A DNA stretch of 64,000 nucleotides from Sphaerulina vaccinii. Lineage: Eukaryota; Ascomycota; Dothideomycetes; Mycosphaerellales; Mycosphaerellaceae. The translations under genes were made by a program, and so were the position numbers. Under the pieces are notes generated by a model, which saw only the letters and a list, made by a program, of their open reading frames with translations, was not told the origin of the DNA and searched no databases. Shown in pieces: positions 1 to 11,400 of this stretch (within the stretch, counting starts at the first letter, position 1; each line of letters begins with the position of its first letter). Location of the stretch: assembly GCA_022570795.1 (NCBI GenBank), contig JAKUDP010000009.1, positions 1,116,001 through 1,180,000 on the forward strand, given 5' to 3'.

Positions 1-1120
1 ATCGTAGCGTTGCGCTTCTACCGCGGAATCTGTTCGCAAAGTCGGCTCGCCGTGTCTCCACGTGCCGGTACCGCTCGATTCGGTCGAACACGACTTGCTG
101 CCCCAGCTCTTGACTGATGTCAGAAAGCCAATCTTGACCTTAGGCTCTGAATTTGGAGCGGCCAGCATTGGTCTCGCCGCGGGTAGCCTCCTCGGGCTTG
201 GTTCCGAGATAGAAGATCTTCTCCTTGAAGGATCGAAGTCCCTCCGCCAAAAGGATCGATGGAACAGTGGTTTCAGGATGGGCGCATTGACTGCCAATAT
301 GCCAGTGATTTCTTCCCTGGCACCCCAGCGACTGCCATTGAGAGGCGAATCAAGCGAAAGTAACCCATTGACGATGCCTATGATTGCAGCTGCCATGACG
401 AAGAAACCCGAGCAAAGGAAGACGGTCAGGATGATCTTGCGTCCAGTGGGGGCTCTCATCTGCCACAGCAGTGGCAACGGTACTGTCAGTATTGCGGCGT
501 CCGTGAGAACATTGAGGACAACAGCGGCGTAAAAATCTTGCATGCGCTTCGAGCACTGCGCTGGAGGATTCGGCAAAATGCTCCAATTCAAATGGAAGGG
601 ACGACAGCTCGTCGTTATGGTCAGGATGACCGCCACGTATGTAAGACCACATGCAACTGCGAGAGCTTTCATCGGGCGATGTTGAGGGAGGCCTGAGGTG
701 AGCCGATGAAGGAAGAACAAGACTTGTACCTTCAGCCCCCAAATGAGCGTGATGTACGAGTACCACGTTACAAGCTGATGTCACATCAGCTCATGTATGT
801 AGATCGTGGTGCTAAAAACTCACTTGTAGCTTCTTGCTAGTGGTGATAATGTCAACCTCACAGGGACTGAAGTCTTTGAGGTCATCTCCGGTGTAATCGG
901 TACTGCCACAGTAGTATGTGGCAAGTGAGGTGGCCGTACAGCAAAAGAAGCATAGCAGAACGACTATGGCCATGTAGTCATCGCCTTGCAGCTGGAAGCC
1001 TCTCACGCGAAACCGGACGATAAGTCGAAGCGCAACAGCCAAAGATCCGATCACTGTCCAAGCACCCAGCTCCCACACGAAGGACTCATGGCGATAAATC
1101 TTTCTACACCGACACGTCAT
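1..1120 (-). CDS. PTH11-like rhodopsin-fold integral membrane protein (3' end beyond window)
   Basis: This is a partial gene that continues past the left edge. The start at 1120 is the first ATG in frame; an upstream exon cannot be excluded. One intron (775-823, GTGAGT...CAG) joins 824-1120 to 1-774 in phase 0. The predicted protein has at least six hydrophobic helices. It carries the hallmarks of the fungal rhodopsin-domain/PTH11-like family: a Cys in the first extracellular loop, a CRPFHLNWS loop like the family's C-x-P/W-x(n)-W region, and the helix NVLTDAAILTVPLPLLW, which matches the family N-x-x-TD-x-x-x-x-x-P pattern. After the last helix comes a basic, Ser/Arg-rich cytoplasmic tail that is still open at base 1. 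Family members are proposed plasma-membrane receptors that sense surfaces or nutrients; the ligand cannot be told from sequence. Confidence 0.75.
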
Positions 1121-2256
1121 GTCTAAGTGCTTGCGAACAGTTCTACTGTCCAGTATCAACTGGACTTTTTGGAGCCTGGTCGGTCGGTGATGCCAGAGAT
1201 CGCTGTGTGCGTCCTTGCGCTAGGTGTGACGAGCATTCCCCTTCGTTAAAGAGCACATATAGCTCAACGAGTAGTGTCTTTGGATGTCTGATCGAGTTGG
1301 TACTGCAAGCAAGCAAGTCAGGTGAAAATTTAGTCTGGCGGTTTGAGATATGTCAGGATTGCGGCTGGTGATGCTAGGTAGAGATGCAGGTTCATCGTGT
1401 TCACGATACATATCCTGACCTCTCTCATCCGGACATGGCTTGCTACTGGTGTTGCGCTCGCCTCGTGAACTCTGTGAGGGCGTGCCGACTTTTTGCCAGT
1501 GAGCATCGCTGTTCGACCGAAGATGCGATGACTGTGCCACGCATGGCTCCATGATCTGAGATAAGTCTTCATGCTTCTCGCGTGTCAAACGCAGGAAGAG
1601 ACCAGGACGCCGCAATGGCCACAGCCAGTCGGTGAGTGTGTCGAGTCGCAGTGGATCATGGCCATATACAAAGCAAATAGTCTCTAGACGCGTTTCAGAA
1701 GATGTCAGACGCGACTTGTACTTGTCTAAGGCTTCACCTCACAGAAGGTCTCCTACCTTGGGACGCGTGATTTCGCACCTCATTGACGCGTCAAAGGCTG
1801 CTCAGTGTGCAATATCGTAGCGAATGGCTATCCCCGCGTTCGTATGCAGACCGTTCCTGTTCCTGGTGAAAGGGTTCCGGCTAGATGCTCTGGTGGAGCA
1901 GGAGAAATGTACATGTACTAGGCCGAAAGCGGGAGGTGACGAAAGTCACAAGTGAGTTTCCACGCATTGTAGAACATGCTAACCTACTGTCAATATCAAT
2001 CACCCACGACTTTGCTCCCATACTGCACTCTCATCGTTGACTCCAATGTGAGCGTATGCTAGGCTAGCGTGACGATCGGCTTAGCACATCTCTTGCTACA
2101 TCATCAGACTCGACTAGGAAGCTCGTCTTCCTCTCACAGCTGAAGCATCGCTTCACCTTCACGACAACCACTCACCCACACCTACACCACTTGGTACGCC
2201 TGCAACGAAGCATACATACGATACAATCGACCACCGGTGCATTGTGACACCGGCTC
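1121..2256. other. Intergenic, divergent 5' regions
   Basis: About 1.1 kb lies between two divergent genes. Short open frames occur on the minus strand (1220-1615) but have no recognisable protein character. The last 150 bases before 2257 are rich in C, A and T (CACCTACACCACTT-type runs), as is usual for a fungal 5' leader. Nothing else was seen. Confidence 0.5.
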
Positions 2257-4148
2257 TTGATTGTTATTATGGCCATCAATCACCGAGACGCCTCGATTTT
2301 CGACCGCTCACCATCACCGCAACTACAGCAGCAGCACCGATCGAAACGTGATGTTCGACGCGATCGGATCATGGACAAGCTGAAGTTAATGGTCGATGGC
2401 TTTGCTGCCAACCAGGATCAGCACTATAGAGCACAGCTGCAGGGCGTCCAGGTCGATATGACCTTGGTACTACGCGCTGATCCTTATGGCAGTGACGAAC
2501 CACTGGGAGAAAGCCATGAAGAGATTCGCGAGTTGGTCGAACAGGTCATGCAGCCAGATGCTCAAGGCCAAGGAGGCATTACTCTAGCGCCTGATGAGGA
2601 TGTCCAGACGGATTTCTGGGCTACTGCGGGCAAGCGGTATGGCGAGTTTGCCAGGGACGTCAACGACTCGATCGAACAACGAGACGCCGATCTTACCCTT
2701 CTCCACGTAAGTGGACGATATGATCATACGAAATGAAGATGTGAATTGACACCCGGATGTAGAACAACTACGATGCTTCGTTGCAAGAGCTCGATCGATT
2801 ACACCAGCAACGCCTTCGCCAGGCCGAAGAGGAGCACCGCGAGCTCTCGAACACGATCCGGCAACGATTGATAGGCACATTGAACAAGAAACGCCAGCAA
2901 TTGTTGAGAGACAAAGATCAGCTAGACATTTCCGACAGCAATGCCATGCTACTTCACCCGAACCACTTCAGCATTGGCAACAACGTTGCATCTCCGAGCC
3001 AGAACGGCATTGGAGTCGGCAAGCGAACGCGGTACCTACGACATCACAGAGGAGCGAGTCCAGGACCAGCAGGTGCTGAAGGTGAGCATGGCAAGCGGAA
3101 ACGAAAGCTAGGACAGGCAGAGGACGATATCGGCAACGAGTCGCCTCTGCCCAACTTTGGTGGCAGAAGTCCGTTCAAAGAGGCGAAGAGCTCCCGAGAG
3201 TATGCGCAATTCGATGCACCGGCGTACAGCTTGGAACGACTATTCACGGAGAAAGAGCTTGCATTGGCGACAGATCTAGCCAAGAAGGCGACATATAAAT
3301 ACTTCTACCAGAAAGAGCAAGAACCCTCGTCGAACAGCAATGGAACTGCGGTGCCATCGTTGGATGGTGAGGTTGCTGAGACTGGAGACGCACAAGGCGA
3401 CGAGACTATGGCGGATGCGAATGGGACAAATACACCTCCACCATCCGAGCCGCCTGCGGCTGTTGGCATGGAACGTCAAACTTCACATCAAGTGCTGACC
3501 AGAGGTGGAGCCAAGGCCAATCCATTGGCAGCTCTGTCAGATCTGGCCAACGCGGCTGCTGCAGCTTCTAGTACGGAGCCTGTGGTCAGACGCAATCCTT
3601 TCACGCCAGAGCAGCCCAGCTTCCACGCCACAACACGAGCGGAGAAGTCAGGTGCACCAGCGCCTGCTCCTGTTAGTAATCTGGACATGGAGAACGACTT
3701 CCAAATGATGCATGACGCCGGTGCAGATTACCACAGTGCAGATGTCGATGGCGACGTGGAGATGGACTACCAAATGGCAGCTGACGAAGCCAAAGAGCTC
3801 CGCCGAAGGCTACTCGATCAAGCTCTTGGCGTCTCTGGCGTACAAGCGCCGTATAGATTGCCACAACTCGAACCTGGGCCTGGCGCGCTTATAGGAAGAG
3901 GTGTTGATCGAGAACCTCGAACAGGATTTGCTCCGGTTCAGCCAGTTGTCGTACGTATCGAATCAAGACTGAAGAATCACGCCCCGGCCGAGGTTCTAAG
4001 TAATACATCTGGAGGCGCTATGGCTGCTGCGTTAAGTGGAAGACTAGGCGCCGAGCCGATGAGTAGAACTACTAGTGCGGGTGGCATCAGTGAGCTTGGC
4101 GAGCCTTCGACTTCTAGGGGAAGAGGAGGGCGAGGGAGACTAGTTTGA
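2257..4148 (+). CDS. Sds3/Dep1-like histone deacetylase complex subunit
   Basis: Two exons, 2257-2706 and 2763-4148 (intron GTAAGT...TAG, phase 0), give 611 residues. The second ATG (MAINHRD, residue 5) is an equally good start. Residues about 25-150 hold a basic coiled segment with DKLKLMVDGFAANQDQHYRA and VQVDMTLVLRADPYG. Then comes a long coiled coil (LHQQRLRQAEEEHREL) and the block DSNAMLLHPNHFSI. A further conserved piece reads FDAPAYSLERLFTEKELALA. This order matches the fungal Sds3-like proteins of the Rpd3/Sin3 histone deacetylase complex as I recall them. The C-terminal third is Pro/Ala/Gly-rich and probably disordered, ending in RGRGGRGRLV. The likely site of action is the nucleus, in transcriptional repression. 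The family call is by pattern memory, not a search. Confidence 0.65.
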
Positions 4149-4547
4149 ACTGAAAGAGAGTTGCTTTGCTTGCTTGACTTTAGCGTGGCGTTAAGGTCTG
4201 GTTCTTGGCTGTGAACCGCATGGGTCCTTCTATCTTCTCTTTTTTGAATAAGCTTGGTCTCGCGACGTATGAGAGCCAAGTTGTACTTCGCTGAAATCAC
4301 TCCTTCCAGCTCATTGCTGACTACCAAGTCAATTCGAAAAGGGAGGTATACGTACTCGGACGAAGTCTGCTGATATGGATGGATAGGCCTTTGTTCGTCC
4401 GCTCGCACAAATTTCGGCATCTTGTCCAAGCGTCTGGCTTCATGGACACGGCACATATATCAACTACTTACTGCACGTATATCTGTTTCACGGACCGCTC
4501 AAGAATTATTGGACCAGAACATACTTCAACGCGGAAGCCAAGCCACA
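4149..4547. other. Intergenic
   Basis: This 399 bp holds the 3' flank of the Sds3-like gene and the 5' flank of the small secreted protein. No gene or clear motif was seen. Confidence 0.5.
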
Positions 4548-4807
4548 ATGAGAACGATCAGCTTCTGGACAACATTGCTCCTCCTCATCACATCTGCCAC
4601 TGCGCAATGCACGAAGAACCCCAGCGTAGCGAACTCCTGCTACGTTTGCTGCGCAAGCGCCTATCGCGATACTTGCCCACCTGAGGGTTGCTCATACGTA
4701 TGTGAAGATCTTGTAAGCATTGGTCGAAGGAGGTGTAATCTGACTGTGTGTAGGGCGTGGGAGGAGAGTTTGATGGGTGCTTCAGTGATTGTGTGTTGAA
4801 TACATGA
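4548..4807 (+). CDS. Small secreted cysteine-rich protein (effector-like)
   Basis: The ATG at 4548 opens with a clear signal peptide (MRTISFWTTLLLLITSATA, cleavage expected before QC). The short mature chain has many cysteines, including the adjacent pair YVCCASAY and CPPEGCSYVC. Two readings exist. Unspliced, the frame stops at 4799 (83 residues, 10 mature Cys). If a 41-nt intron is removed (4713-4753, GTAAGC...CTGAC...TAG), the C-terminus becomes GVGGEFDGCFSDCVLNT and stops at 4807 (72 residues, 9 mature Cys). The spliced end looks more protein-like, but the intron is short for this window. No family was recognised. Small size, secretion and disulfide potential fit effector candidates; function is unknown. 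Confidence 0.6.
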
Positions 4808-5472
4808 TGTCTTGGAGGTATCGCGAAGGAGGGGAGCTTGTGAACAGAGATGACAGGTAATTGCGTCTATCAAAGCATTGCTATTGTTTTTCAGAGCATG
4901 GGCGAGGCGTCGAGGAGTGGAAATCTTACAGGAAACCATAGTTCGCGAGAGGACAGGGACCGCGGTCTTCGATGTTTCCCTGGACATAGTAGTGGCTCTT
5001 CCATGCCATAAGTGTGTGGGTCGGGGCTGCTTGACGAGCGTTTGAAGAGGGCTCTCGGAAGGTCAGCGAGCCCGAGGAGCATCTTTCTAAGGGAACGTTG
5101 AGGTGGCTGATTGCTTGAAGTGCTAGACAATGAAGTTGAACAACATTGAAAGCGTGCAGCGACGGGTTCCGGTGTGAAGACCTGGACCTGTTTCTTTCAC
5201 ATGCCCGGCAATATAAGGATTGCGCGTGCATCGCTGGGATGAATTGACCTGCGTATGCATGTCATCCCACCAACGTAGGCCTCTCCTACATGGTGACCAA
5301 GCTGCGGTCAGACTTAGCGCTGACAGCATACGCGTTGAGAGGAACGCTTGTGTAACCATACCTCCTTTCAGCTGAGGCTGATCCCGATGCTCGCAGCTAG
5401 ACTCTGCGTTCGAACAATATATGCTCACTGGAACACTGCGGAGTCCTTGTTGACCACCTCGCTGTCACCACA
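4808..5472. other. Intergenic
   Basis: About 660 bp lies between the small secreted protein and the peroxidase gene. Overlapping short minus-strand frames (4661-5428) show no domain character. No gene was seen. Confidence 0.45.
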
Positions 5473-7533
5473 ATGGACTCCCCAAACTTCAAGCCCACGC
5501 TATTTTGAAAGATTCTTCGTCAACGTCTTCCACGTTGTCAATCGTTTCATCCCTTGGCATCCCTGGCCTTATCGGAGCATTCAACCTCGACTTTCTGAGA
5601 GTCGAGCTACGACAATACAATCTCCACGATGGCTATGCGTCCGCAGATGCTCAGGGAAAGCCTGCAGAGATCACGGGGGCGGACAAGCGATACATCGGTA
5701 CGCGTAACTCAGACGGCACAGATAATTCCCTCGAGTTCCGAAAGATGGGCTGCGCCGGTATGAGATTTGGCCGCAGCTTCAATCGCAAGCATTGCCAGAA
5801 GCCAACAGAAGATGAGCTGTGGAACCCAAGTCCTCGAGAAGTTAGCCTGGCGTTCATGGCAAGAGAGCCAAAGGAGTTCAAGCCGGCAACAACACTCAAT
5901 CTTCTTGCTGCAGCGTGGATCCAGCTTCAATTCCATGACTGGTTTAACCATGAAGACGTAAGATGCTCTGTTTGTGCTGAGAAATCATAAGCTAACGGTC
6001 ATCAGGCTGATACAACATACGATGTCCCCCTCACTCAGAGCGACGAGTGGCCAGCAGACCACATGAAGCTGCTCAAGACTGATGTCTTGGATGAGTCAGA
6101 TAAACAGTGCCCAGGCTATCGCAATGTCAACACTGCTTGGTGGGACGGCTCGCAGATCTATGGCTCGAGCGAAGCTGTTACATTATCTCTTCGGAATAGT
6201 CGTCCGCATGGAAAGCTTGCTCTGGAGAAGGTTGGCAAGGAAGATCGCTTCCTGCCACGAAACAGTGATGGTACGCCCAAGACTGGCTTCAGTGACAACT
6301 GGTGGCTTGGGGTAGAGATGTTACATACACTCTTCGCGCTTGAGCACAACGCCATTTGTGATAAGATCCAGCAAGCCCATGCCGACTGGATTGGGTGAGT
6401 CACTCCGTCTCAAGGCCTTGAAAGTATGCTTACAATATTCAGTGGCCAGGTCTTTGACAAAGCACGGATTGTCAATTGTGCACTCATGGCCAAGATCCAT
6501 ACCGTAGAGTGGACACCTGCTATTCTAGCTCATCCTGCTCTCAAGATTGGGATGCACGCCAATTGGTGGTGAGTGCGCAACTTTGCACACCATGTTCCAG
6601 ACGATCACTGATTAGTATAGGGGCATCGTCGGTGAACAGCTCACCAAAGCAGTCGGCCGTGTCTCGAAAACAAGCGAGGCCATCAGCGGGATTCCTGGCT
6701 CCGGAGTCGACCACCAAGGCATTCCCTATTCGCTGACCGAGGAGTTCGTCTCTGTCTATCGCATGCATTCGTTGATTCCAGGTAAGTCCATCTTCAAGGT
6801 GGCTGTGTTCCATGCTGATGGTCGTCAGACAATATCGCACTCTTCGGCGTGGACAGTGGCAAGCACATCGCCACTGTTCCCACAAGATCTAATCTTCACC
6901 AAGTCACTTGATGCCATAAAAGCAGGCGCTAGCTTTGCTGATGCTTTCTACTCCTTCGGTATCAACTATCCTGGCGCCATCACCAACAATAATTACCCCA
7001 AGGTACTGCAGCGTCTTCCGACACCCGATGGCCAGCTTCGAGACTTGGGCACAGTCGACATCTTGCGTGATCGTGAGCGCGGTGTTCCTCGATACACCAC
7101 ATTCCGGCGTCTGCTCCGTATGACAGTCCCCAAAACCTTCGAGGAATTGACTGGCGGCGACAAGGTGCTGGCTGCGAGACTAAGTGACGTCTATTGTGGA
7201 GATATCGACAAGGTCGACACTCTAGTCGGCTCTCACAGTGAGCCTCTACCACAAGGGTTTGGCTTCAGTGATACAGCCTTCCGGATCTTCATCCTGATGG
7301 CCAGTAGACGTTTGAAGAGTGATCGCTTCATTGCTGGGGCGTGGAACGCTGAGATGTATACCCAGGAAGGATTTGACTGGGTACAGAACACCACTATGAG
7401 CGATGTTCTGGGTCGTCACTTCCCAGAGCTGACGGCCTTGTTGCCCAAGAAGACTAACGTCTTTGCGCCTTGGGAGAAGTTGCCAGAATCGAGGGCGTAC
7501 CCAGGCATTGAGACGAACGCCCCTCGAGCGTGA
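5473..7533 (+). pseudogene. Animal-type haem peroxidase / fatty-acid dioxygenase-like gene with three +1 frameshifts
   Basis: The gene resembles fungal haem peroxidases of the cyclooxygenase/linoleate-diol-synthase superfamily. Inferred exons are 5473-5957, 6006-6394, 6443-6568, 6621-6781 and 6829-7533; all introns are 47-52 nt with clean splice signals. Key sites are present: distal His region QFHDWFNHED, WWDGSQIYGSS, EMLHTLFALEHNAICD, and VYRMHSLIPDN with the expected proximal His and the Tyr three before it. The frame breaks three times, each by one extra base next to a short homopolymer: TTTT at 5503-5506 (premature TGA after MDSPNFKPTLF), about 5561-5563 (CCC), and 6879-6881 (CCC). Protein similarity continues on both sides of each break. 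The long frame from 5505 lacks an ATG near its start. This is either a recently inactivated gene or local sequencing error; no other gene here shows such breaks. Confidence 0.75.
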
Positions 7534-8452
7534 GGCTTCGTGAAGTCTCAGGCGGAATCGCGTTTCGTCCTGATCGTTATCGTTACGCAAATTGAGATAT
7601 GGCAGGCTCTCCAAATTCATGTACGCTTCTATTCGTTTCTGTATCACGACTGTCATCGTATATCGCCAGTCGTGGCACGATGGCAACTTGGCATCGCCCT
7701 CATCGCCCTCGGGTCTCGCCGGCTCGTTGTAATTTTGACCTTGTAGAACTACTCCTGTATCAGACCATATTCTTCGTGTACACACCTTCTTGGGCCATAC
7801 GCCTTTCACACTATGGCCGTGCCTGCGCTTGCATTCGGTGGACCGATTCGCACAATAATTTGAGCAGCACGCCCGCAGTAGTGTCCGAAGCTGCAGCACA
7901 TCAAGCCTCTGCGCGTGGCATCAAGCTCTCGCCGAGTGTTCAAAGGTTGAACCTCATGGAGAGCTGCCGGTCGCGTACTCTTGCTGGATAAGAGCTAACA
8001 CGCAATACCGGCTCCGGCAGGAGCAAACTCAAGCATCAGGTTTTGGTGGTGGCACGACGAGACTTCTCACACCACGCGCTTCCGGCCTCGGAAATCGACT
8101 TTGTCCTCATCTTGGGCGCCCAGAGCGCAGTTTGAATAGCAGGATGCAGAGATAAAGCCCATAAAGAGCTTGATAGAGACATTACAGTGCCAGAGGTGGG
8201 ACCTGGGCGAGACAGGTCGCGGTCTGGACGAGAGACGCGTGAGAAGAAAAAGTGGGCACCCACGTCACGGTGCATCACTGCACAAATATTGACAATGGCG
8301 CTGCCGACAGCTCCGGACAGCATGAGATTATTGTTTGTTGGGAGTGCATCATAAGTTCGAGATTTGGATGATAAGGCCGGCGCTTCTCTCTCCACCTCCT
8401 TCCTCTACGCAACACCAACAATCTCTTCTGCTATTGGACCCGAAGTTCCGAT
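7534..8452. other. Intergenic, promoter of phosphoketolase
   Basis: About 920 bp. Open frames on both strands (such as 7599-7991 and 8036-8395) have no recognisable protein features. The last 70 bases before 8453 are pyrimidine-rich (CTCTCTCCACCTCCTTCCTC), a typical fungal leader. Confidence 0.5.
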
Positions 8453-11031
8453 ATGGATTCCTTACCAGCTCAGTCGAAGAGCGATGTGCCCACAGATGGA
8501 GCACACAGCTTGACTGAACAGCAAGACACCTGGTCCGTCTATACCAAGACTCGCTCGACCATTAACGAGCAGCCATTGAGCAAAGATGACCTCGACAAGA
8601 TGACGAAGTGGTTCCATGCCTCTATGTATCTCTGTCTCGGCATGCTCTACCTGAAGGAGAACCCACTCCTCAGAGAACCACTCAAGAAGGAGCACTTCAA
8701 GCCTCGACTGCTAGGACACTGGGGAAGTGATGCCGGACAATCCTTCACGTGAGTTGTGTGAAAACAAGTATTGAAAGATGCTAGTACTAACGATCAGCCA
8801 GATACATCCACATGAACAGACTGATCAAGAAGTACGATCTCGATGCGTTTGTCATTTCTGGTCCCGGCCACGGAGCGCCTGGACTCATCTCCAACTTCTA
8901 CTTGGAAGGAGTATATAGCGAGGTCTATCCACACAAGAGCGAGGACATTGAGGGTCTCCAGAAGTTCTTCAAGGCCTTTTCCTTTCCGGGGGGCATTGGC
9001 AGCCATATGACGCCAGAGGTAAGCTTTTAGAAGGAAGCGGTGATGCGCAGGCTAATCTTGAAATAGACTCCTGGTTCAATACACGAGGGCGGAGAGCTCG
9101 GCTACTCACTCTCCCACGCTTTTGGCGCCGTCTTCGATCATCCAAACACGATCGCTCTTACAATCGTCGGCGATGGCGAGTCCGAGACTGGCCCGCTCGC
9201 AACAAGCTGGCACAGCAACAAGTTCCTCAACCCAATCGTGGATGGAGCTGTGCTTCCTGTGCTGCATCTGAACGGCTACAAGATCAACAACCCAACAGTG
9301 CTTGCACGTATTGATGAGGAGGAACTGCGAAGCTTGATGGTAGGATATGGATGGACACCGTACTTCGTGGAGGGCAATGATCTCGAGACGATGCACCAGG
9401 CAATGGCTGGAACTCTCGAGCGTTGCGTCACGGAGATTCGTGCATATCAGAAGCAAGCTCGCGATTCGGGCAAGGTTTTCAGGCCAAGGTGGCCAATGAT
9501 CGTTCTGCGCTCGCCAAAGGGCTGGACGGCGCCACGTAAAGTTGAAGGGCATTATCTGGAAGGTTTCTGGCGTGCTCATCAAGTTCCTCTTCCAAAAGTG
9601 CACACGGACGCAGAGCAACTGAAGGCACTCGAGACCTGGATGCGCGGGTACAAGCCAGAAGAGTTGTTCACAGAGGAGGGCAAGCTCATTCCCGAGCTGA
9701 GAGAATTGGCACCAGCAAAGGGCAAGCGAATGAGCGAGAACCCAATCACGAATGGAGGCCTGCTCAAGAAGCCTCTTCGCATGGAGAATTGGAAGAACTA
9801 TGCGATCGAAGTCAAGAAGGGAGGCATCACCAATACCTCAGGAATGACCAAGTTCGCCGAATTCTTGCGGGACATCGTCAAAGACAACATGACCAACTTC
9901 CGTCTGTTTGGTCCTGATGAGACCGAAAGCAACAAGTTATCGGCCGTGTACGAGGCTGGCAAGAAGATTTGGGTCAATGGCATGCTTCCTGAGGATGAAG
10001 ATGGCGGTAACCTTGACCCGAACGGACGAGTCATGGAGATTCTTTCCGAACACACCTGCGAAGGCTGGCTAGAAGGTTACACCCTCAGTGGTCGCCATGG
10101 CCTTTTCAACTCATACGAGCCATTCATCCACATTGTTGATTCGATGGTCAATCAGCATGCGAAGTGGCTCGAGAAGTGTGCCGAAGTCGAATGGAGACAG
10201 GCTGTTGCATCCCTCAATATCCTTCTCACTTCTACAGTCTGGAGACAAGACCACAACGGCTTCACGCACCAGGATCCTGGCTTCCTCGATGTTGTTATCA
10301 ACAAGTCGCCGGAAATTGTCCGCGTATACCTACCTCCTGATGGCAACTGCCTTCTCTCGACGATGGATCACTGCCTTCGCAGCGAGAACTACGTCAATGT
10401 CGTCGTGGCAGACAAGCAGAATCACCTCCAGTACCTCGATGTAGAGCAAGCTGCTTCGCACTGTGCTCGTGGTGTGGGAATCTGGGACTGGGCCTCCAAC
10501 GACTACGGCTCTGAGCCTGACATCGTCATCGCGTCCTGCGGTGATGTTGTAACCCAGGAAGCCCTGGCTGCAACCGCATTGCTGCGCGAATACCTGCCGG
10601 AGCTCAAGATCCGTTTCGTCAACGTCGTTGATCTCTTCAAGCTTCTGCCGAACGGATACCACCCACACGGTTTGACTGCTGTTGAGTACGAGTCGCTATT
10701 CACGAGCAACAAGCCTGTGATCTTCAACTTCCACTCCTACCCATGGTTGGTACATCGCCTGACTTATAGCCGTAAGGGACAAGAGTTGATGCACGTTCGT
10801 GGCTACAAAGAGAAGGGTAACATCAACACGCCTCTCGAGCTCGCCATTCGCAACGAGGCCGATCGCTACTCCTTGGCTATCCTGGCGATTGATCATTTGT
10901 CCGGGGCGCTTGGTAACAAGGGCTCTGGTCCTCGCGAGAAGCTCGTGGAGAGAAGATTGGCTGCGCAAAACCACGCCTACGAGACTGGACTGGATCCAGA
11001 GGACTACAACACATGGCAGTGGCCATATTGA
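8453..11031 (+). CDS. xfp: D-xylulose 5-phosphate / D-fructose 6-phosphate phosphoketolase
   Basis: Exons 8453-8748, 8802-9018 and 9067-11031 give 825 residues, the normal length for the family. The enzyme is thiamine diphosphate-dependent and splits xylulose 5-phosphate (or fructose 6-phosphate) with phosphate into acetyl phosphate plus glyceraldehyde 3-phosphate (or erythrose 4-phosphate). It is cytosolic. Visible signatures are LGHWGSDAGQSF near residue 90, GPGHGAPG, the SIHEGGELGYSL segment, the ThDP motif beginning GDGESETGPLATSWHSNKF, the YEPFIHIVDSM segment, and DHNGFTHQDPG with its conserved His. The C-terminal domain runs intact to the stop (YNTWQWPY). Both introns are 48-53 nt with canonical ends. 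It stands alone; no acetate kinase or phosphotransacetylase gene is nearby. Confidence 0.96.
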
Positions 11032-11400
11032 GTTGAGGAAACCAGATCAGGTAAAAGGCGCAGTTCGCCACGGGAGAGACACATGGTAATGAGACGAAAG
11101 CTTCGATAAATGAATGTAATGATATGAATGACATGCTTCTCGCACCGGCCCACCATCTACTGAGCATACGAACGGCGACACAGTCATCACTCTGGATGAG
11201 GCGGTCTAGTAGATGGTAGATGATGTTCGATGTAATGACGAGTCAGAGTGAAGAAGTAGAACTCCTGTAGTCTGTAGAAAGTCAGGCTGCGGCTACTCGG
11301 ACATTTTCTCGTCTCGTAACGCTCGTATCCACTTCTGTCCGACTCCAAGAAAAGTAGCAGCAAATAAGTGTTCTCTTCACGACACTAACAACACAACACA
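11032..11400. other. Intergenic
   Basis: This 369 bp lies between xfp and rrp7. It holds a short imperfect repetition of AGTAGATGGTAGATGATG around 11208-11226 and an A/C-rich leader (CACTAACAACACAACACA) directly before the ATG at 11401. Nothing else was seen. Confidence 0.5.

Noticed and set aside
1220..1615. Minus frames of 131 and 80 codons upstream of the PTH11-like gene
   Set aside because: No domain and no splice connection to the receptor gene.
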